From: RGIG8368 sp045540275
GTDB lineage: Bacteria > Verrucomicrobiota > Kiritimatiellia > RFP12 > UBA1067
Assembly: GCA_045540275.1 (NCBI GenBank)
Contig: JAZQGX010000322.1
Coordinates: forward strand, 28,084-92,083
Direction: 5' to 3'
DNA length: 64,000 bases
Positions 35,667-44,998 of this stretch are shown here, one piece after another; the stretch's first letter is position 1, and every line of letters starts with the position of its first letter. The translations under genes and the position numbers were made by a program. Below the pieces are notes generated by a model. That model searched no databases. It saw only the letters and a list, made by a program, of their open reading frames with translations, and was not told the DNA's origin.

Positions 35667-35960
35667 AGCAGGCGCCGGGAGTCGTGTTTAAGGTCGGATG
35701 TTTGTCGTAGCCCCGATTCATGGTGCTGAAAAGACATTATACCATCTCAAAATTCAGGCTGGTGTTTTAATCTACGAAAACCCCTGGTGGCCGCCGGTAA
35801 GATGGCACTTGGATAATCGTATATGTATGTGCTATAATGCGTGCAACGAAAATCCGTTCAATTATCTGCTTGTTGATGATGACAACCGCAGGGAGGTTTT
35901 ACAAGATGATCTCGCTCAAGCGTATCGTCTCCTTTATGGATTTAATAGAGATCAATATAG
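35667..35960. other. Gene-poor stretch with an orphan promoter
   Basis: No convincing gene. A promoter-like sequence TTGGAT (35809-35814), 18-nt spacer and TATAAT (35833-35838) points toward the degraded ATPase remnant that follows, so it is probably the promoter of a lost gene. Confidence 0.4.
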
Positions 35961-36230
35961 GCAGCCGCCGCTGACGTTTCCAACAGCGCAGAAAAACTGC
36001 TTGCTGCGTTATCGCGCGAAAGAACACGTGAATTTGACGGGGCGTATCACATGAAATACCATCTTGGAGCGTCATCCACGGATAACTCCACCAAAAAGAA
36101 ACCGATGGCGGGCGGATATGTCGAAATGACCGGCGGCAAGTATCGCGTTGCAGATCCGTTCTTTGCGGAGCATTTGCGGCAACCGGGTTTACGACGTGAA
36201 AAGAACTGGGGTTTTCAAGGGAGAAACTGA
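35961..36230 (+). pseudogene. C-terminal remnant of an AAA ATPase (winged-helix tail)
   Basis: 89 codons open from a stop at 35958 to TGA at 36228-36230. The reading includes ALSRERTREFDGAYH, KKKPMAGGYVEM and GGKYRVADPFFAEHLRQ. The last motif is typical of the winged-helix end of archaeal/bacterial AAA-type ATPases (xYRxxDPFFAxxLR). No start, Walker motifs or SD remain. Separate from the two intact ATPases at 30-33 kb. Confidence 0.45.
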
Positions 36231-36233
36231 ACG

Positions 36234-37394
36234 ATGAAAAAGAAAATAATGGTGGTTTTCGGGACGCGCCCCGAGGCTATCAAAATGGCCCCCGTCGTCA
36301 AGGCTTGCAAAGCGCGGCCTGAACTGGAGGTTAAGGTTTGCGTCACCGCCCAGCATCGGCAGATGCTCGATCAGGTAATGGATATTTTCAGACTGAAGGC
36401 GGATTTCGATCTTAACGTGATGGCGCCAAATCAAACGCTGGGCGATGTTACTTGCAAGGTGTTAAAGGGCATGGAGGGCATTTTCGCCGAGTGGAAGCCC
36501 GATATGATTCTCGTCCAGGGGGATACAACTACGGTAATGGCCGCTGCGCTTGCGGCGTTCTATCAGAAAATTGCCATTGGGCACGTTGAGGCCGGATTAA
36601 GGACCGGGAATCTGTACTCGCCCTGGCCCGAAGAGGCCAATCGCCTTCTTGCCGGATGTCTGGCGGCGCAGCACTATGCGCCGACCCCGCGTTCACGCGA
36701 GAATCTGCTCAAAGAAAACAAGGATCCGTCAACCGTGTTTGTAACCGGCAATACCGTTATCGACGCGCTTTACGAGGCCGTCGGAATCATGGACAACGAT
36801 GCGGCGCTGTCGGAAAAACTCGCGGCGCGGTTCCCGTTCCTCGATCCAGCGAAGCGTCTTGTGCTGGTTACAGGACACCGGCGCGAGAACTTCGGCGATG
36901 GATTCATCAATATCTGCAACGCCATTGCACGTTTTTCCGCGCGCGATGATGTTCAGGTGGTCTATCCCATGCACATGAATCCCAATGTCCGCAAGCCGGT
37001 CACCGAGATATTGGGGCATCTCGGCAATGTGCACCTCATCGAGCCGCTCGATTACCTGTCGTTTCTTTATATGATGCGAAATAGCTACCTCATCATGACC
37101 GACTCCGGCGGTGTTCAGGAGGAGGCTCCCTCGCTCGGAAAGCCGGTCATCGTCATGCGCGATACCACCGAGCGCCCCGAAGCGGTCGATGCGGGCACGG
37201 TGCTTCTGGTCGGAACTGAAACCGACGCCATGGTCTCGGCGGCGGAACGGTTGCTCGATGACGCGGCTTTTTACGATAAAATGGCACACGCGGTCAATCC
37301 CTACGGAGACGGAAAAGCCTCCGAACGCATCGCCGATATCCTCTGTCATGGAGCAATAAGAACCGATCCGTTCCGAGAGGCAATTCTGGTATGA
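36234..37394 (+). CDS. wecB: UDP-N-acetylglucosamine 2-epimerase (non-hydrolysing)
   Basis: 386 aa. Interconverts UDP-GlcNAc and UDP-ManNAc for surface polysaccharide precursors, cytosolic GT-B fold. Motifs: VVFGTRPEAIKMAPVV, HVEAGLRTG, VTGHRRENFGDG, MTDSGGVQEEAPSLGKPV (UDP site). Strong SD CAAGGGAG. First gene of a four-gene glycan cluster; the next three genes are joined by ATGA or GTGA overlaps. No ManNAc dehydrogenase is adjacent, so the product may go straight to a transferase. Confidence 0.95.
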   Translation: MKKKIMVVFGTRPEAIKMAPVVKACKARPELEVKVCVTAQHRQMLDQVMDIFRLKADFDLNVMAPNQTLGDVTCKVLKGMEGIFAEWKPDMILVQGDTTTVMAAALAAFYQKIAIGHVEAGLRTGNLYSPWPEEANRLLAGCLAAQHYAPTPRSRENLLKENKDPSTVFVTGNTVIDALYEAVGIMDNDAALSEKLAARFPFLDPAKRLVLVTGHRRENFGDGFINICNAIARFSARDDVQVVYPMHMNPNVRKPVTEILGHLGNVHLIEPLDYLSFLYMMRNSYLIMTDSGGVQEEAPSLGKPVIVMRDTTERPEAVDAGTVLLVGTETDAMVSAAERLLDDAAFYDKMAHAVNPYGDGKASERIADILCHGAIRTDPFREAILV

Positions 37395-39364
37395 GCTATT
37401 ACGACAAGGCGAAAATCAGAATAGGCATCATTTGCGACAGCCTGCTCTACGACACGATAGTTCCGGCAGCGGATTTCGTCTACATCTCGCCAACCGATGA
37501 TTGGAAGGCGAAACTCCGCAGCATAGAGGTGTTTCTTGTCGTTTCGGCATGGCGCGGTCTTCATGGTGCCGAGTGGAAGGAGGGCGCGCAGGAGGGAACC
37601 CCACTGCGCCGGCTTCTCTATGAAATGATCGACTTCGCCCGAAGCCTCGGCAAGAAGACCGTGTTTTATTCAAAAGAGGATCCACCCAATTTCGATGTCT
37701 TTCTGGGGTTGGCGAAACGGTGCGAATATGTTTTTACATCGGCACGCGAGATGATTCCTCGATATATTTGCGAGTGCGGACACCCACGCGTTGCGGAGTT
37801 GTCGTTCTGCATCAATCCCGATGTTCAGAATCCGGTCGGCTGTCTCGGTCGGGAAACGCGCAGGGGCGTTGTGTTCTCTGGCAGCTGGATGATGAAGTAT
37901 CCCGAGCGGTGCCAGGAACTGGTGCAGCTGTTCGACGGCGCACTGGACAGCGGGGCTGCGCTTTCAATTTTCAACCGCAACAGTTATCGTCCTGACGAGG
38001 TGAGATACCGCTACCCCCAGAAATACGCGCCGTTCGTGTTTCCGGCGGTGGCGCATGAAGAGCTTGGGGCGTTGCACAAATCATTTGACTGGTCGATAAA
38101 TGTCAATTCGGTCACGGGAAGCGCAACGATGTTCGCCGCCCGTTGCTTCGAATTGCTGGCGCAAGGGTGTCCGGTCATCTCTAATTTCAGTTATGGCATG
38201 TCGCGCCTTTTGCCGGAAATCGCCGTTGCGCATACTCGGGACGATGCGGCGGCGATTCTGAAGGAGCCCGAACGGGAGCGTAATTTCCGGCGCGTTTCCG
38301 GCATCCGTAGAGTGATGGGCGAATATACCTGTTACCACTGGATTGCGCGACTGCTAGACGGCATCGGCATCGATTTGCCGCGGCGTGAAAGACGGACGCT
38401 GATTCTTGTGCCTGCAATCGACTCGAATGTGAAAAATATGTTTGGCCGCCAGACCGCAACATCATGCGAGCTGAAAGAGATTTCCGCTATCGACGGCGAA
38501 GAGTATGGCCGATACGACTATGTCTCGGTATGGGATGCGGCCGGGAAATACGACCCGTTTTATATCGAGGATGCGGTCAATGTCTTCAAATATGCCGATG
38601 TGGACTTCGCGACGGAGGGCGATCCGGCATACGGATACACCGAACACTGCCGCAATTTCCACCGGACGGTGTTCAAGGTCTCCTCGCTGCCTTTCCGTTT
38701 TTTGAAAGACGGTATTGCTCCGCAAAACCTCAAAGGCTTCTTGCTGCCACCCCCCGAGGCTGACGATGCGGGGGTGCACATGCCGGAAGCGGCGCGCTGC
38801 ATCGCAACCGTAGAAATTGACGTTGTCGGAGATCGCGCCGAATTCCGGAGCCGGGCGTTCGCCAGCTTGTTGCGCAGCCGTTATTTCGACCGTTTGAGGA
38901 TTGTGCTCAGAAAATCCGCCACCTCGAATCCGGCGCTGGACGAGGCGGTGGAGGGATTGGCCGCCTGTTATGCAAACGTTTCGGTGGGAGAAGCGGCGGA
39001 ATCCGAAATTCCCTGTGTGCGAATTTCGGCATCGGACGAGTTTCTGGTTTTGGGCCTCGATGAGGTTTTGGACCATGTCTCCGGCCGGGCGGTTGGAGTT
39101 GTGACCGGGGGCGTGATTTTATGCGGGAGGGAGCGGCGACTGATACCGGACGGATTTTCGGTAAGATGCCGCAGTTCGAGAAGAAGCGTAACGGTCAAAG
39201 CGCCGGTGCTGGCCAGATACGGGGATTTTGACCTGGCGCGCGGCGAGCCGTGGCGCGCGGTGCCTCCGAAGAAGGAGCCGCTCTGGTGGCGGGCATACGT
39301 CTGCTACAACGAAAACGGATTTTGGTATACGCTCAGAAGAATCGTTTGCGGGAAGCGGTCATGA
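37391..39364 (+). CDS. CgeB-like glycosyltransferase with C-terminal extension
   Basis: 657 aa. Residues about 10-320 resemble CgeB/DUF3880-type GT-B transferases: VFLVVSAWRGLHG, KTVFYSKEDPPNFD, CEYVFTSAREMIP, and VTGSATMFAARCFELLAQGCPVISN (the donor-binding region). Residues about 340-657 form a second part. It begins TLILVPAID and has segments such as DYVSVWDAAGKYDPFYIEDAV and RGVVTGGVILCG-like strands. It may be another transferase-like or accept-site domain and is not recognised. Overlaps wecB and the next gene by ATGA. Role: sugar transfer in surface glycan assembly. Confidence 0.75.
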   Translation: MSYYDKAKIRIGIICDSLLYDTIVPAADFVYISPTDDWKAKLRSIEVFLVVSAWRGLHGAEWKEGAQEGTPLRRLLYEMIDFARSLGKKTVFYSKEDPPNFDVFLGLAKRCEYVFTSAREMIPRYICECGHPRVAELSFCINPDVQNPVGCLGRETRRGVVFSGSWMMKYPERCQELVQLFDGALDSGAALSIFNRNSYRPDEVRYRYPQKYAPFVFPAVAHEELGALHKSFDWSINVNSVTGSATMFAARCFELLAQGCPVISNFSYGMSRLLPEIAVAHTRDDAAAILKEPERERNFRRVSGIRRVMGEYTCYHWIARLLDGIGIDLPRRERRTLILVPAIDSNVKNMFGRQTATSCELKEISAIDGEEYGRYDYVSVWDAAGKYDPFYIEDAVNVFKYADVDFATEGDPAYGYTEHCRNFHRTVFKVSSLPFRFLKDGIAPQNLKGFLLPPPEADDAGVHMPEAARCIATVEIDVVGDRAEFRSRAFASLLRSRYFDRLRIVLRKSATSNPALDEAVEGLAACYANVSVGEAAESEIPCVRISASDEFLVLGLDEVLDHVSGRAVGVVTGGVILCGRERRLIPDGFSVRCRSSRRSVTVKAPVLARYGDFDLARGEPWRAVPPKKEPLWWRAYVCYNENGFWYTLRRIVCGKRS

Positions 39365-40332
39365 GTTTGACGGAGTCTAGACTTTCAGTTTGCGTTCCAA
39401 TCTGCAATGCGGGGAATTTCCTTGAGCATTGTGTGAAATCGCTTTTTTCGCAGACGATGGTCGAACGGATGGATTTCATATTCATCGACGACGCTTCCGA
39501 CGACCGCTCGGTCGAAATCCTCAGTCGAATGCTCGATGAAAATCCCGTCCGCCGTCAATTCGTCACGGTCGCGGTCAGGGAACATCGCGGCGGCGCGGCC
39601 GAGGCGCGCAACATGGGACTTGAAATGGCGCAAGGCGCATATCTTGCGTTTTGCGACGCGGATGACCGCGTGGAGCCGGATATGTACGAGCGTCTGGTCT
39701 GCGAACTTGAAAAAACCGGGGCCGACTTTGCGTACTGCGGAATGAAAATCGAGGGCGCCGACGGCAGCTTGTCGGAGGCGGCGCCCCGAGATGCGCATAC
39801 GGTGGAGGATTTCATCGCTGGCGAGCTGCCGTCGCAGCTATTCAACTCTCCGTGCAACAAAGTGTACCGGCTGTCCTCTTTGCGAAGGAGCGGGGTCACA
39901 TTCCCGACGGATGTGACGATCGGTGAGGATATGCTCTTCAATGTGAGATTCGCACTTTCCTGCCGGACGCTCGCCAGCTGCAATTTTACGCCGTACATCT
40001 ACCGGTACAACCCCGCTTCGCTATCGCACCAAAGGACGAAAAAAGACGGTGAATCGATTGTCGGTTTCGTTGACCGGCTTCTGCCGCTGCTGGAGAGCTC
40101 TTGCTTTTCTGCCGCGCGCGACCGTTTGTGCAGAAATGCGCTGCTCGCGTCGATCCGGTACGGAGTAGGTTCGGGCGGGGAGTGGCGCAAGCTGCGTTCG
40201 CGACTGACCGGCGGATTGACCGACGATGCCCGGTACGGGTCGGCAAAAAGAATGCTGCTCCGCCTGGCTTCGATTTCATATCCCGCCGCGCGTCTGGCCG
40301 CGCGCTGCCTGATTGGGAGGGTGCGACAGTGA
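39361..40332 (+). CDS. Family 2 glycosyltransferase
   Basis: 323 aa from the ATG at 39361 that overlaps the previous stop (ATGA); the longer open frame is an artefact. GT-A fold: LSVCVPICNAGNFLEHC, FIFIDDASDDRSVEIL, GGAAEARNMGLEMAQGAYLAF and the DxD-type CDADDRVEPDM. Inverting transferase using a nucleotide sugar, peripheral to the inner membrane. It is coupled to both neighbours by overlaps. Confidence 0.9.
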   Translation: MSLTESRLSVCVPICNAGNFLEHCVKSLFSQTMVERMDFIFIDDASDDRSVEILSRMLDENPVRRQFVTVAVREHRGGAAEARNMGLEMAQGAYLAFCDADDRVEPDMYERLVCELEKTGADFAYCGMKIEGADGSLSEAAPRDAHTVEDFIAGELPSQLFNSPCNKVYRLSSLRRSGVTFPTDVTIGEDMLFNVRFALSCRTLASCNFTPYIYRYNPASLSHQRTKKDGESIVGFVDRLLPLLESSCFSAARDRLCRNALLASIRYGVGSGGEWRKLRSRLTGGLTDDARYGSAKRMLLRLASISYPAARLAARCLIGRVRQ

Positions 40333-41273
40333 AAATGGCCTTTCTCGCCGATAAAGATAGCGTCGGAGGCGGTATGACCTACATTCGCCAGAAGATGGCG
40401 AAGTGCAGACTGGACGAATGCGTGGTTTTCTTCGCCGACCGAGGTCAGTGCTCCGCGCGTGCAGTAAACCGATGGGGGGCGGATGTGGTCTGCGTCAATC
40501 ATCTCAGAGCGCTTGTGCAGCTTTTCCGCAATCCGTTCGTCCGTCCGCGGGGAAGGGTGGTCTTTGTCGTGCACGGCGTTCATCTGCGCAAGTTCGATTT
40601 CCTGCCGGGAACAATCGGCAATCGGCTCAAGCGAAATTTGCGTCTTCTGCTCGAGCGTTTTTTGTACCGGAGATGCGATGGCATAACCGCGCTTACGGAA
40701 GATGATGCCGCGCTGGTCCGAAAGCTGTACGGCGATGATCTGAAGGTGTCGGTAGAGCCGAATTCGCTGGAGCATTCGCCTTTGCGCGGTTTGTCCGGTC
40801 TGCAGTACGGCGCAGGCGAGTTCACATTCGCCTGCATCGCGCGATTTGATTTTCAAAAGGGGCAGGATCTCCTGTTGCGGGCGATCGCCTCGGCGCGCGA
40901 GACTTTGCGCGCCCAGCAGCGACGGACGCTTTTCGTCGGTGGCGGAGCGACGCTTGCCGGAGCGAAAAAGTTCGTTGCGGAAACGGGGATCGGAGATCTG
41001 GTAGTTTTTCACGGAGAGTGTGCCGATGCCGGGGCGTATATGCTTTGTGCAAAAGTACTGGTCGCACCCAGCCGGTGGGAGGGGATGCCGTACCTGCTGC
41101 TGGAGGCGCGTGAGCGCGCCTCAGCGGTTCTTGCCTCCGACTGCGCCGGCAACCGGGCGGCGCTTGCCGGATATGCCCGGGCGGATTTTTTCCCGGTGGG
41201 CGATATCGGAGAGCTTGCCGGGCGTTTGACCGGCACTCTTCAGAAAAACCGACTTGCCGATTTGGCAATTTGA
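40329..41273 (+). CDS. Family 4 glycosyltransferase
   Basis: 314 aa from a GTG at 40329, chosen because it overlaps the previous TGA and lies eight bases after GGGAGG (40315-40320). GT-B retaining transferase: N-terminal ADKDSVGGGMTYIRQ, acceptor half, then VEPNSLEHSPLR, FACIARFDFQKGQDLLL, FVGGGATLAG, and APSRWEGMPYLLLEARE with the ExxxxxxE-like donor site. Shorter than many GT4 enzymes but complete. Last gene of the glycan cluster. Confidence 0.88.
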   Translation: MKMAFLADKDSVGGGMTYIRQKMAKCRLDECVVFFADRGQCSARAVNRWGADVVCVNHLRALVQLFRNPFVRPRGRVVFVVHGVHLRKFDFLPGTIGNRLKRNLRLLLERFLYRRCDGITALTEDDAALVRKLYGDDLKVSVEPNSLEHSPLRGLSGLQYGAGEFTFACIARFDFQKGQDLLLRAIASARETLRAQQRRTLFVGGGATLAGAKKFVAETGIGDLVVFHGECADAGAYMLCAKVLVAPSRWEGMPYLLLEARERASAVLASDCAGNRAALAGYARADFFPVGDIGELAGRLTGTLQKNRLADLAI

Positions 41274-41298
41274 CAATTGGCTCTGAATGCGCTTTAAT
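41270..41298 (+). promoter_or_regulatory. Promoter of the iorB-like gene
   Basis: TTGACA (41270-41275), a 17-nt spacer and TTTAAT (41293-41298). It overlaps the end of the GT4 gene. GAGG lies seven bases before the ATG at 41331. Confidence 0.55.
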
Positions 41299-41330
41299 AT
41301 GGATGTTTTATGTGTAACAAGAGGAATCGC

Positions 41331-41915
41331 ATGAAGGTTTTCAATGTGTCTTTGGTCGGTGTCGGCGGACAGGGAATTCTGCTGACGAGCGATGTTCTGG
41401 CGAAGGTTGCGCTGCTGGCGGGACTTGACGTCAAAAAAAGTGAGATTCACGGCATGGCGCAACGCGGAGGCAGCGTGATCAGCCAGGTCCGATTCGGTGA
41501 AAAGATATGCTCGCCGATTATCGCCGACGGAGAGAGCGATTTGCTGGTTTCGTTCGAACGCCTTGAGACGCTCCGCTGGCGCCATTTGCTCGCTCCGGAG
41601 GGCAAGGTGCTGATGAACAACGTCAACATGACGCCGGTAACCGTTTCCACCGGACAGCAGCCGGCCGTGGACGATCTCGATGCGCGTCTTGCCGCCGAAT
41701 ATCCGAATCTGATTTCGGTCAATGCCAATGATATCGCCGAGAAACTCGGCAACCGCCGCTGCACCAATATGGTGCTGGCAGGTGCGCTGTCGGCCCTGAC
41801 CCCGTTCGAGCCGGGATTGTGGGAAGAGGCGATTCGCCAGCGTCTGGCGGCAAAACCAGCATTGCTTGCTCTGAATCTTTCCGCGTTTGAAGCCGGTCGC
41901 AAAGCCGTAGTTTAA
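41331..41915 (+). CDS. iorB: Indolepyruvate ferredoxin oxidoreductase beta subunit (IorB-like)
   Basis: 194 aa from the ATG at 41331; the in-frame ATG at 41310 has no SD. Gamma-domain fold of 2-oxoacid:ferredoxin oxidoreductases: VSLVGVGGQGILLTSDVLA, SEIHGMAQRGGSVISQVRFG and NMVLAGALSAL. IorB works with IorA to decarboxylate arylpyruvates to acyl-CoA with ferredoxin. Here it has its own promoter and no iorA beside it. Either IorA is elsewhere or this subunit serves another oxidoreductase. A separate complete KorABCD system lies at 53.4-56.1 kb. Confidence 0.85.
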   Translation: MKVFNVSLVGVGGQGILLTSDVLAKVALLAGLDVKKSEIHGMAQRGGSVISQVRFGEKICSPIIADGESDLLVSFERLETLRWRHLLAPEGKVLMNNVNMTPVTVSTGQQPAVDDLDARLAAEYPNLISVNANDIAEKLGNRRCTNMVLAGALSALTPFEPGLWEEAIRQRLAAKPALLALNLSAFEAGRKAVV

Positions 41916-41919
41916 TGTC

Positions 41920-41948
41920 TTGACTTACGCATGAAAATCGTGGAAAAT
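41920..41948 (+). promoter_or_regulatory. Possible promoter of the prepilin-like gene
   Basis: TTGACT (41920-41925), a 17-nt spacer and GAAAAT (41943-41948). The -10 is weak; the leader would be about 70 nt. Confidence 0.4.
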
Positions 41949-42025
41949 TAATTAACAAAATGAGGGTTGGCGACAACCCGGTTTGATTGCCGAAGAGGTA
42001 AGGTTTTTCGAAGGAGAGTAAAATT

Positions 42026-42784
42026 ATGAAGAATAAGAACAAACAAGGTTTTACACTTGTGGAGTTGTTGGTGGTTATCGGCATTCTCGGTATTTTGGCC
42101 GGTGCGCTTTTCCCCGCAATCTCCAGCGCGATGCTGAAGGCGACCATGACCTCGGTCAAGACCAAGGGTCGCAATATTTACATGGCAATCGTCAGTGCCA
42201 ATACCGAGCGCGAGCCGCTGGGTCTGGGCAATATCTGGCCTCGCTGCGGAGGTCAGAAGGCTTCCGACGATTCCGAGGATATCAACGGTCAGCTCTACAA
42301 CAACAGCACCGACTACTTCTGGGCGCTGGTTGACGGAAACAACATGAATCAGGAAGATCACACCGCCGTTGCCGAAGACTTCAATCTTTCTCAGCTTGCC
42401 GGTGCCGGTGTGGCCGCCCACTCTGGAACCGAGAAGCTGAAGCCCGAGAACAACATGTGGTCGATCGGCGCAAACATCCGCGACGAAATGAACGACGTCA
42501 TTCCCATTCTCGTCACGCGTAACTGCGACTGCTCCGAACTTTATGGAAAACTCGAGAAGGTCGATAACAATCGCATGAAGAACATCGGCAAAGATTACTC
42601 CACTCCGTTCTCCAACAAGGGATTCATTATCGTCCGCAAGGGTGGTGCCTCGCTTGATATCAAGCCTCGCTATTCTACATCTCACGTAATCTACGAAGGA
42701 CAGACCTTCGATGCTTCGCAGAGCACCGAGTCGTTGGCTGCATTCACCTACCTCTCGCCGAAGAGCGAAGTTAAACCGAAGTAA
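42026..42784 (+). CDS. Type IV prepilin-like / pseudopilin surface protein
   Basis: 252 aa; SD AAGGAGAG. Class III prepilin leader MKNKNKQG, then FTLVELLVVIGILGILAG: cleavage is expected between Gly8 and Phe9, with Glu at +5 and a 20-residue hydrophobic helix. The globular part is unique (two Cys in NCDCSELYG; no calcium-binding GspG pattern recognised). PVC genomes carry many such single proteins. Probably assembled or anchored by a type II/IV machinery encoded elsewhere. It is four bases upstream of priA, an unusual neighbour, suggesting readthrough expression of priA. Confidence 0.8.
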   Translation: MKNKNKQGFTLVELLVVIGILGILAGALFPAISSAMLKATMTSVKTKGRNIYMAIVSANTEREPLGLGNIWPRCGGQKASDDSEDINGQLYNNSTDYFWALVDGNNMNQEDHTAVAEDFNLSQLAGAGVAAHSGTEKLKPENNMWSIGANIRDEMNDVIPILVTRNCDCSELYGKLEKVDNNRMKNIGKDYSTPFSNKGFIIVRKGGASLDIKPRYSTSHVIYEGQTFDASQSTESLAAFTYLSPKSEVKPK

Positions 42785-42788
42785 GTCC

Positions 42789-44993
42789 GTGGTCGCGAAA
42801 GTTGCGACAGAGTACTCCGCAGGACGGTTGTTTGATTACACCGTGCCTGCGGTTTTCATTTCCCGGATCCGTGTCGGACAGCGGGTGACGATACCGTTTC
42901 GCAATCGGATGGCGACAGGGTATGTTTTCGAGTTGACCGACACGGTGCCGACCGATACGGCATTCAAGCTGAAGGACATCGCCGACATCGAGGATGATGT
43001 CCCGTTTTTTACCTCCGGACTGCTTGCGTTAGCCGAATGGATGGGCGGTTATCTGCTTGAGCCGCTTGAAAAGGTTTTGAAGTGCGTCTTGCCGGCGGCG
43101 GTGCGCAAACGCGAAATCCGTGAAAAACAGCAGCTGTACATTTCGGCCGTTGAGGATGCCGATGTATCCGGGTTGACCGCCCGTCAAAGGGAGCTGTGGG
43201 AGGATCTGAAACGAACCGGAGGCGCGTGGATGCGTCAAGCGGTTAAGGAGTTCTCCTGCTCCGAATCGATATTGAAAACCCTGGCCGAAAAAGGGGCGGC
43301 CGTCATTGAGAAAGTGCAGCGGCGGCGCGACCCGCTGGCAAGGCGCAGGCTTTTGCCGTCGCGGCCGATGCCGCTGATGCCGGAACAGCAAAGAGCGCTG
43401 GCACAAATCGTTGAAATGGCCGAGCGCCCCGAAAAGCGCCGCCCGCTTCTGCTTTACGGGGTTACCGGTTCGGGGAAAACAGAAGTGTATCTTCAGGCGA
43501 TAGCCGATACTCTCGAGCGCGGGCAGGATGCAATCGTGATGGTTCCGGAAATCGCACTTACGGCGCAAACCGTTCAGCGTTTCGCTTCGCGTTTCGGCGA
43601 CAAGGTCGCGGTTCTCCACAGTGCGCTTGGGGATGGCGAACGCTACGATGAGTGGCACCGCATCCGCTCGGGACAGGCGAGAGTGGTGGTAGGGCCGCGT
43701 TCGGCGGTTTTCGCTCCGGTTCAAAATCTCGGCCTTATCGTGGTGGACGAGGAACATGAGCCGTCGTACAAGCAGGAGGATTCTCCGCGATACAACGGGC
43801 GCGACGTGGCGGTGATGCGCGCGCACATCGAGAAGTGCCGCGTGGTGCTGGGAACCGCCACCCCCTCGCTGGAGAGCTGGCGAAATGTCAAGACTGGCAA
43901 ATATGCTTGCGCCAAGCTTGAACAACGCGTTCTCGGGCGTTCCATGCCGCCGGTCTGCATCGTTGATATGCGCCTTGAAAAGGCGCGGACCGGGAAAGTG
44001 CCGGTATTCTCCGAAGCTTTGCTGGAGGCGATGCAAATCCGCCTCGACCGCGGGGAGCAGACGATACTTTTCCTCAACCGTCGCGGCTATGCCCATTCAT
44101 TTTCCTGTTCCAGATGCGGATATGTTGCAACTTGTCCCAACTGTTCGCTTCCCTACACCTACCATCGCGCCGGAGATTGTCTGCGGTGCCACATCTGCGG
44201 AGGTTGGATGCGTATCCCGTCGGTTTGTCCCGAGTGCGCTGATCCTGCCTGGCGCTATTCGGGGTTCGGTACCCAACGGGCGGAAATCGCATTGAGCAAA
44301 TGTTTTCCGTCGGCGCGGATATTGCGCATGGATGCCGATGTCACTCAGCGTCGTCACTCGCACGAGGATATTCTTTCGGTCTTTCGCACCGGCGGAGCGG
44401 ATATTCTTCTTGGTACACAGATGATTGCCAAGGGTCTCGACTTTCCCAATGTCACGCTGGTTGGGGTTTTGATGGCGGACACCTCTTTGAATATTCCAGA
44501 TTTTCGCGCCAGTGAAAGAACCTATCAGCTTCTGTCGCAGGTGGCGGGGCGCGCGGGCAGGGCGGATTTGCCGGGAGAGGTTTACATTCAGACCTTCAGT
44601 CCGGAGCATGAGGCGATCAGGGCGGTGGCATCGGGTGCCGATTCATACGAAGGATTCGCCGACGGCGAGCTCTCCGAACGTGAAAGCGGCGCTTATCCGC
44701 CTTATTCGCGTCTTACCTGCATAACCTTCAAGAGCCAGAATCTGGCGCGGTTGGAGGCGGTGTGCAAATCATACGAGCGTCATCTGCGCAATGCGGCAAC
44801 GGATACCGAAGTCCGGGTAGGCGACATTCTGCCCGCTCCGCTTGAAAAGGCGAAATCGCTGTACCAGTACCAGACACTGGTTTTTGCTCCGTCCGTCGCC
44901 GCTTCAAACCGCGTTCTCAGACACGTTTTTTCAATGTGCAAACCCCCGCCCGACATCCGGGTCTGCATTGATGTCGATGCCGTGCATTTCTAG
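42789..44993 (+). CDS. priA: Primosomal protein N' (replication restart helicase)
   Basis: 734 aa from GTG 42789 (MVAKVATEYSAGRLFDYTVP), which matches the family N-terminus. PriA reloads the replisome at stalled forks. Features: N-terminal DNA-binding domain (about 1-105), Walker A GVTGSGKTEVY (about 227), DEEHEPSYKQ box (about 319), and GTATPSLESW. The zinc-binding region with paired Cys is CSRCGYVATCPNC ... CHICGGW ... CPECADP (from about 439). Helicase motifs follow: GTQMIAKGLDFPNV and SQVAGRAGRADLPG. Ends five bases from the convergent mfd stop with no terminator visible. Confidence 0.96.
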   Translation: MVAKVATEYSAGRLFDYTVPAVFISRIRVGQRVTIPFRNRMATGYVFELTDTVPTDTAFKLKDIADIEDDVPFFTSGLLALAEWMGGYLLEPLEKVLKCVLPAAVRKREIREKQQLYISAVEDADVSGLTARQRELWEDLKRTGGAWMRQAVKEFSCSESILKTLAEKGAAVIEKVQRRRDPLARRRLLPSRPMPLMPEQQRALAQIVEMAERPEKRRPLLLYGVTGSGKTEVYLQAIADTLERGQDAIVMVPEIALTAQTVQRFASRFGDKVAVLHSALGDGERYDEWHRIRSGQARVVVGPRSAVFAPVQNLGLIVVDEEHEPSYKQEDSPRYNGRDVAVMRAHIEKCRVVLGTATPSLESWRNVKTGKYACAKLEQRVLGRSMPPVCIVDMRLEKARTGKVPVFSEALLEAMQIRLDRGEQTILFLNRRGYAHSFSCSRCGYVATCPNCSLPYTYHRAGDCLRCHICGGWMRIPSVCPECADPAWRYSGFGTQRAEIALSKCFPSARILRMDADVTQRRHSHEDILSVFRTGGADILLGTQMIAKGLDFPNVTLVGVLMADTSLNIPDFRASERTYQLLSQVAGRAGRADLPGEVYIQTFSPEHEAIRAVASGADSYEGFADGELSERESGAYPPYSRLTCITFKSQNLARLEAVCKSYERHLRNAATDTEVRVGDILPAPLEKAKSLYQYQTLVFAPSVAASNRVLRHVFSMCKPPPDIRVCIDVDAVHF

Positions 44994-44998
44994 CGTTT

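Noticed and set aside
35698..36054. A 118-codon plus-strand frame between gntP and wecB.
   Set aside because: No SD, no motif, and its end overlaps the ATPase remnant that reads convincingly in another frame.
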